Assembly: GCA_018873245.2 (NCBI GenBank)
Contig: JAEMBT020000009.1
Span: 13,109,112-13,173,111, forward strand
Direction of reading: 5' to 3'
DNA from: Archegozetes longisetosus
Taxonomy: Eukaryota > Arthropoda > Arachnida > Sarcoptiformes > Trhypochthoniidae
DNA length: 64,000 nucleotides
Part shown: piece after piece, positions 57,652-64,000 of the stretch
How positions within the stretch are numbered: the stretch's first letter is position 1
Layout: each line of letters opens with the position of its first letter
The notes under the pieces: generated by a model
What the model was told of the DNA's origin: nothing
The model's input: the letters and a program-made list of their open reading frames with translations, nothing else
Databases searched by the model: none
Made by a program: the position numbers and the translations under genes

Positions 57652-60391
57652 TTATAACAATTTTTTTGTTAGTATCTCGTAAACCATTCGACGCCTAAAG
57701 TATGGCATATGAGCCTAAAATAGAAATAAAAATGTAAAATTGAAAATCAAAACTAACAAATATAAGAAATAATACCTGAGAAAAGTTGATTTTAGCTTTT
57801 CTAGAGATGTATTCAGCGTATTTACAGGTGAACATTCCACAATCACTTCCATTCATTTGTTGGGGTATATCCTGTTTGCAAACGTTATGTTAATTAATAG
57901 AAATAATCATCAATTCAATAATAATAATAATAATAATAATAACAATTAGTAAAATCAACAAAACTAATGAATCAATAAATGAACGAATAAGTGACATAAT
58001 AAATGAAAATGAAAAGAAATTAAATGGAAACTAACCTTAACATTGTCAAGAGACCAATCAGACATATCAAAATGTAGTTTCTTTTTATCAAGACTTTCTT
58101 CTTGTAAATAAGACTTAAGGGCTTGAACACATTCATTATTCTTTCCTCCCATTGAATCGTAGTACTCAATTCTTTTATGAATAAAATCAATCACCTAAAG
58201 GTTTGTTATAAGTATTGTTAGAATTGTTTTGAGTCAAATTAAGTTAAAATTGAGTTAAAATTGAGTTAAAATTGAGTTAAAATTGAATTTAAGTAGAGCT
58301 CAAATTGAGTTGAAATGTAAACGACATACAGCGAGACACCAATGCATTCCCAAATGAATTGGAATGAAAATGAAATCATTTGAAAATATATCGACTTTTC
58401 GTGTCCAACGTTTCAACGCTTTATGGCCGCCTTCTCTCAGTTTGGGATAGAAGAATGTGTTGAAGGCATAGGAAGTGCTGTAATTATCATTTTTGCTGCG
58501 CTCCACAATTAAAGACATGTAGAAATTGATGATCTATTAATGTGAAAATTGAGAATAAAGTTGAGTATGAATTGAAAATAAAATTGAATATAAAATTGAG
58601 TATAAATCAAATATAAAATTGAGTATAAATCAAATACAAAATTGACTATAAATCAAATACAAAATTGACTATAAATCAAATATAAAACTCAATTGAAAAC
58701 CTCATCATTGAGCCAATTAAGACCAGAAAGAGTTTCCATATCTTTACGAGTAATAGTAATAGAGAAAGCTTCAGACAAGACTTGATCAGGTGGTGTGGGT
58801 CTAAGAGCATCATCAATCATTTGATCCATTTCAGGTGTAAGCAAAGGTAAATCTTTAGCAATAGAATCTTCAATATGATCATCATCAAGATCATATTGTT
58901 CATCTTCTTCAGAAATATCATCTAAATGTTTATCTTGGAATTGGCAGAATGGAACGAAAGGTGAGAGTTCGCTTCTCGTCAATGGAACTCTTATGAATGA
59001 TCGCAGATTTTCCCAATCAGTTTGTCGCTTGTTTTTTGATTGCAATACTTTTTGCTCGCTTTCGGTTATCTTATACTCAAAACTTAGATTCGATTGATTC
59101 AAAGAAGTTCTCAGCTCTTCAATCCAATGAGTTTCTAAATAATTTTTCTTATCCTTCAACAAGTCGTTGAACTTTTTGCTACTTTCAGGCAATTGTGTCA
59201 GTGATCTATTGGGAGTGATTGGGGTCTTATTCGTAGTTTTAGTTAGAAATGGAGTCGAATTAATGGTATTAAAAGTAGAAAAAGATTGCGCAACAATTCC
59301 CGCACTTTTGATTCGTTCCACCAAATTGTTAGAGTTAAGAATGTCTAACTTTTCTCTACTAAATCCCTTATCAGTACATCCCTTATCATTACAATGCTCT
59401 CGATCTGAGCCCAACTCATTCCTCGCTAAAGAACTGCTTCGACTGGAGCTGATGGAAGACGACAAGTCGATGATCTCTTGCTTTTTAGGTCTATTAATGC
59501 TAGAATTTAATGAAGCGATTGATGATATTTTGTCCAAACGAGGAGTGCATATATGGCTGTTTAGTAATAATTTATATTTCTCTCTATCTTCCAAACGAAA
59601 TGAACTCAAATACTTTCTGTTCTTCCTTTTCATTTCTGAATTACTTCCATTCAAACGCATTTCTGGTTTATTTAGTTTTATATTCAGTGAATTATCCACA
59701 TCTTTCATAACTGGTTCGCTCTTTTGATTATTCATTTGTGATGATTTGTTCTGATTTAATGAAAAATTTAACGCATTTTTGGTGGTAATCGATTCAATCG
59801 AATCAGGAGAAGAGTTGGTAGAAGATAGAGGATGGAGTCGATTGTGATAAGTGGTAAGTTGTGGTACTGGTACTGGTTGTGGTTCTGATTGTGGTTCTGA
59901 TTGTGGTTCTGATTGTGACAACTGTTTGGTTTCATTTTTACCAAACTTTAGTTTATCGAAAAAGTTGGAGACGTAACTCATTAGTTTAGATTTTGAGCTT
60001 CTGTTATCAGAGTCTGGAAGTGATAGAAATAAGAAAATAAGACAATGAGAGAAAGAGAGAGAGAGAAAAAACAAATAGTAATTTAAATAAATTACTAGTA
60101 TTGAAGTTATCATCTGATGTTATATTGTGATAGAATGTGTTTCTTGATCGTTTAGAAGGACTCTCATAGTTGGTGTCATAAGTCCTAAAATAAAAGATAA
60201 CAAATAATAAATAAAAACAAAAATAATAATAAAAACAGTAATTATTTAATTGATTACCTCTGATAATTAAAATGAAACTGTTGAAAATTATTAGAATCAC
60301 TCATCAATTGATTAAATTTCCTCTTTTTGGAGTCTTGTCTATCATTAATTTGAATTATATTAAGACTCGCTTTACTTAGTCCTAAAGTCAT
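57652..60391 (-). CDS. SENP1/2-type SUMO-specific protease
   Basis: Ulp1-family (C48) cysteine protease that matures SUMO and removes it from targets. Seven exons: 60391-60258, 60184-60096, 60013-58701, 58533-58330, 58194-58036, 57871-57776, 57714-57652; 685 residues with all phases matching. Residues 1 to about 480 are Ser/Lys/Asn-rich and disordered, as in vertebrate SENP1/2, with an acidic stretch before the protease. The catalytic domain (about 480-685) contains [27 protein letters not shown] (His576), EYYDSMGG (Asp593), the oxyanion Gln638 and Cys644 in [12 protein letters not shown]; it ends [19 protein letters not shown]. Start chosen at the ATG opening exon 1 ([10 protein letters not shown]), the first of its frame. 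The coding repeat [12 protein letters not shown] lies near 59880-59920. SENP1 versus SENP2 assignment is not possible. Confidence 0.93.
58205..58320. repeat. Minisatellite in SENP intron 4, 11-bp unit
   Basis: Tandem AATTGAGTTAA units fill most of the 135-bp intron 58195-58329. Confidence 0.85.
58552..58690. repeat. Minisatellite in SENP intron 3
   Basis: Units of ATAAAATTGAGTATAAATCAA type fill most of the 167-bp intron 58534-58700. Confidence 0.85.
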
Positions 60392-60750
60392 TTGATTTTA
60401 ATTCTTCTTTAATCCAATTTTAATTTATTTATTATTTTAATTTATTTATTATTTTATTTTAAAACATACTTTCGATACGTATGACAAATATTTGATTAAT
60501 AAATTACGCAGTTTTTGCTTATCAGTAAAACCTGTTATAAACAACGCTATAATGAGTGAAATTTATTCCTATTCCTAATACGTATTATATGTATTACAAT
60601 TGAATGTTAAATACATTTACTGATTGGTTGACTCCTCGCGCGCCTCACTTTCACAACTAATCGAGCTAACAATTGACCGGTAAATATGAATCATTTTAAT
60701 GTTTTCTTAACTATTTGTATCTCATTTAGCCATTAATTAATTACTGATAA

Positions 60751-61010
60751 ATGGCTGAAGAAGAATAGGAAGAATTATTTGACACTTTGGACCATTTGAG
60801 CGAAATTGTTAAAGATATTAGAGATGGTAATAAAAGTGATGAAAATATTAAGAGTGAACAAGTATCACAAAGTTGAGAAGCATTATTTAAATAAGAATCA
60901 GATGACAAAAAGTGATCAATTAGTCATATCTACTGGTGTTGACAAGAATTGAAAAGTTTTAATTGATCTTAAAGATGAAACTAATAAACAAGTGAATGAA
61001 AGATCACTTT
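60751..61010 (+). pseudogene. Possible gene relic, unidentified
   Basis: From an ATG the sequence reads MAEEE, a stop, then ELFDTLDHLSEIVKDI and on through SEQVSQS before more stops; a second frame gives VLIDLKDETNKQVNERSL. The acidic, protein-like composition over about 260 bp with scattered stops looks like a decayed coding sequence. I do not recognise the family, and chance cannot be excluded. Confidence 0.25.
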
Positions 61011-62852
61011 AAGCATTAAATAATACTTAAATTATAAAAATAGAGAAAAATACAATAAAGATTGAAAGGCAATAGAAGAGGATAACATCTCTATGTCTTC
61101 ACGAGATAGCATTACGTTTGTAACAAGCATTATAGTTACTCAAATTTTAGAATATAACCAAACTATCATTTTCTTACAATAAAATCAATGCTATTATATA
61201 TTTTACTATTAATCTTAAACTTTCTTAATTTAATAGCGTTTCAAAATTTGAAATTTCAGTCTAATAACATTTATAATATATGAAATCTTAATCTAAGAGT
61301 GTTTATGATATTGGGAAGTTCTCACTGGACATATAATAACATAGGAAGTTTGAACTGGCATTCCAAAAGTTGCCAATTGTCGAACTTGCAGATATTATTG
61401 AACACATTAGAAATTAGTGTGTTTGGAATAGGCGACTATTATAATAAAAATATCTAAAGTACTTGATTCCCTAGAATGACAAAAGATTCAGTTCTATATG
61501 ATAACAGAATCAACTCTATATGATCATAGAATGGATGCATTAAATTTAAAAGCATTATAACAAATGTTTTATATAAGAGCTTTGCATAAAGCTTTAAACG
61601 ATTGAATTTAACAGATTCGTTTAGATTTCTATTTACATCACTAACTATACATTTTGACAAGGAAAATATATTTGAAAGCACCATAATCCATGATAGTAAA
61701 AAGAAAAACAATCATGCATATTTATTACTTAATTCGATTTTAGATTTACTTTGATTTCTATATTAAATACACTATAAGTTTGTTGATATCCTTTTATATT
61801 ATGAAAAACATGCCATCACTTCAAGTTGTGACTGTTAAATATAACAAAACTAACAGAATTTCAACATAAACTTTAAGTCTACTAGCACATAGGATTGTCA
61901 TGAGAAGCAGTTAACATACAAAAACAGCAATCATGACAGTAGTATTTCAATTAGATGGCATATATGCAGTTATTATAACAACTAATTGATCAGAAACTTT
62001 CTACTCAATAGATTCATGGTTAGGAATGGGATCGATTGTAGGTTTGAGTATGGAATGGTAGGAATTATAATATTGGTATTTCCGAGATTTATACATAGCT
62101 ATATAGGTATTTTTGTATTGATTTGTGGCGTATATATTATTGGTATTAGTGACAAATTTAAATATTCCTATTACTACTTGTATGAAAATGAATCATATTA
62201 GTGATAAGACTATAGAGATTATAATCGACAAACAAATAATAAAACAATGAATTAGTATTAAAAAGTATTAAAGAAAGTCTATTACTAGTAGGAGTAATGC
62301 TGGAATGATTACTTTACAATGTAATTTGCATTCACGTAATGCTGTACTGTTTATTGGTAGTCTACTTGTCAGAAAATGATAGATATTGAAGGAGGTTATT
62401 GCCCGAACAAGTAGAAATATAAACTAGAGTAGATTAGATATACAATCATATCGATAAACATTCAATATTATTCATATCGATCTAAAAGTATTGCAAAAAT
62501 TGATTTTGATTTAGTTATTACATATATATTTCTGAATAGCTAAATCTATCTTCAAAATGTAAAACATATAAAATGCAATATACACTATTAACTAATCATA
62601 CAAACAGAATGTAATAGATAAGTTAAAAAACAGCAAAATATATGACAACAACATAAAGAAACAAATAGTAAACCAAAAAGCTAAGTAATAACAAACCAAA
62701 ATGCTAAATCGATCAAAAGGAGAATAGAATCAATTTGATTTCAAATAAGCGATAGTTAGGGATGTTTAGCATATTTAGGTAGTAAAGTAAAATATGTTAT
62801 ATATATAGGTTAGAACTAAGTTATATTATGCTTAATGTCAAATCAATATTCA

Positions 62853-62985
62853 GTAAGTTCTATTCGGTAACTTATATTCGGTAAGTTGCATTCCGTAACT
62901 TATATTCTGTAAGTTGCATTCGGTAACTTATATTCTGTAAGTTGTATTCCGTAACTTATATTCTGTAAGTTGCATTCCGTAACTT
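62853..62985. repeat. Minisatellite, unit about 28 bp
   Basis: Copies of GTAAGTTGCATTCCGTAACT plus TATATTCT, with CGG/CCG variants, five in tandem. Confidence 0.85.
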
Positions 62986-63455
62986 AGTGCCTATAGTAAG
63001 ATTAAGAAGAAAATGAATGAGAACTCATTTGTTATTTGCATGCTCTTGACTTCTCAATGTATTATAAATAAGTAGCTTTTAAAAAGAATGATAAACAGAA
63101 TAGTTTATTATAGCAAAGGATCATACAGTTGTACCTACTTATTGTAAATCATCAATGTTTTCTATGTATTTGTCCAGTCCCAATATGACCAGTCCTGCTA
63201 ATGTTGACCAGTTTTATAATGAAGCTTAGTTATAGTAAATACGAAATATCGGTATCTTATAATGCATTATATATTGATATAAAACTATACCGATATATCA
63301 CTGTCATACTATAAATTGTATGCAAATAGTAAATCCCAAAAGAAGATTAAGAATAATAATTGACTTACTTGAAGACACTATACTTCAATTTTGATTGTAA
63401 GAATTACCTATTTGAAATCTGCCAATGAATGATAGTAAGAAAGTTTGCAAGACTA

Positions 63456-63623
63456 CAGTCGTCTCTCGTTATAGTGAACACTCTAATACACTAAAAATCT
63501 GTTTATTATGAAGAGATTCATTATATCAGATATAATCTACATAGTTTGCGGAACAAACTATTTTTCGAAAATATATTCATTAGTTATTCATATATCCGAA
63601 TACACTATAGAGAAAATCGACTG
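63456..63623. mobile_element. 168-bp pogo-like MITE
   Basis: The left end reads CAGTCGTCTCTCGTTATAGT and the reverse complement of the right end reads CAGTCGATTTTCTCTATAGT, with TA on both sides (63454-63455, 63624-63625). Same family as 230-404, 6103-6274 and 6995-7169. This copy has the best preserved ends. Confidence 0.8.
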
Positions 63624-64000
63624 TATTAGTATTAATATTAACAAAAATGGTTTCAAACTTTCTACTAACTAAACATAGAGCGAATAGTCAAGTTGCAATG
63701 AAAATAGAATACATCCGAGAAAACTACTAATAAAATAAATTATAATATAGTAGACAATTATTAAGAATTAAGAGACATATTAACCAAAAATAGAAACTAG
63801 TAACTATTAGAATATCAATAAATTAAATAATTAGAACAATATTCAGCTAAAATCAATACTCGAGCAAAACATACAGACAAAACTAGAGAGATATGAACAA
63901 ACGAAATGGATTATCTAAAAGTAATTTCAGATTACATACCTATATTAACGCATAAAATAGCGATATACGATTAGAGTTATTCAACCCATATGGCTAGTAT

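Larger units (their letters stand above)
60392..64000. other. Intergenic region at the right edge
   Basis: No convincing gene. It includes a possible coding relic (60751-61010), a minisatellite (62853-62985) and a pogo-like MITE (63456-63623). The open frames at 61454-61711 and 61986-62201 have no recognisable features. Confidence 0.5.

Noticed and set aside
1-64000. Bacterial operons, Shine-Dalgarno sites, phage or plasmid features
   Set aside because: All supported genes are spliced animal genes; nothing prokaryotic was seen, nor any convincing tRNA or rRNA gene.

Overview
The window is AT-rich animal nuclear DNA. All supported genes are eukaryotic, carry short GT-AG introns (about 57-170 bp, a few longer) and are embedded in simple repeats and decayed DNA transposons. 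Protein content (sorbitol dehydrogenase with an insect-type structural zinc site, an arthropod-like NACHT/WD protein, MTUS, spartin, TMEM131, SENP1/2, TOM5) points to an arthropod. A mite or other chelicerate is my guess; the sequence alone does not settle it.

Layout. 1-12.6 kb: tandem duplication of a sorbitol dehydrogenase gene and its 3' flank. The left copy (742-2936, 5' exons off the window) is a pseudogene; the right copy (6444-9055, five exons) is intact. The pair records transposon history: a decayed pogo/Tigger-type element (9123-11962) sits at a TA in the right copy while the left copy keeps the empty site, and a 613-bp element with a 9-bp target duplication sits only in the left copy. 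12.9-14.6 kb: intronless methylthioadenosine phosphorylase, then a 53-residue TOM5-like gene. 16.06-17.25 kb: a Tc1-like element whose transposase is broken by one frameshift. 17.6-28.2 kb (minus): a six-exon MTUS/ATIP-type microtubule-associated coiled-coil gene; its 6.6-kb third intron holds a same-strand 650-codon open frame that may be an alternative first exon. 28.2-33.1 kb: no gene seen. 33.1-34.35 kb (plus): a spartin-like gene lacking the MIT domain, convergent with TMEM131 (34.5-41.1 kb, minus), one intron of which contains a long inverted repeat. 43.4-51.2 kb (minus): a nine-exon NWD1/NWD2-like NACHT-WD40 gene with one apparent frameshift at a C4 run. 51.2-57.65 kb: no gene seen, many mini- and microsatellites. 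57.65-60.4 kb (minus): a seven-exon SENP1/2-type SUMO protease with all catalytic residues. 60.4-64 kb: repeats and a possible gene relic.

The genes are unrelated housekeeping or cell-biology loci and I see no operon-like or novel multi-gene system. The most useful leads are the putative alternative MTUS first exon, the empty-site evidence for two transposon insertions, a mobile-element family sharing ends with the decayed pogo element, and the NWD frameshift. Exon boundaries were derived by hand from splice motifs, reading phase and family similarity; no alignment tool was run.
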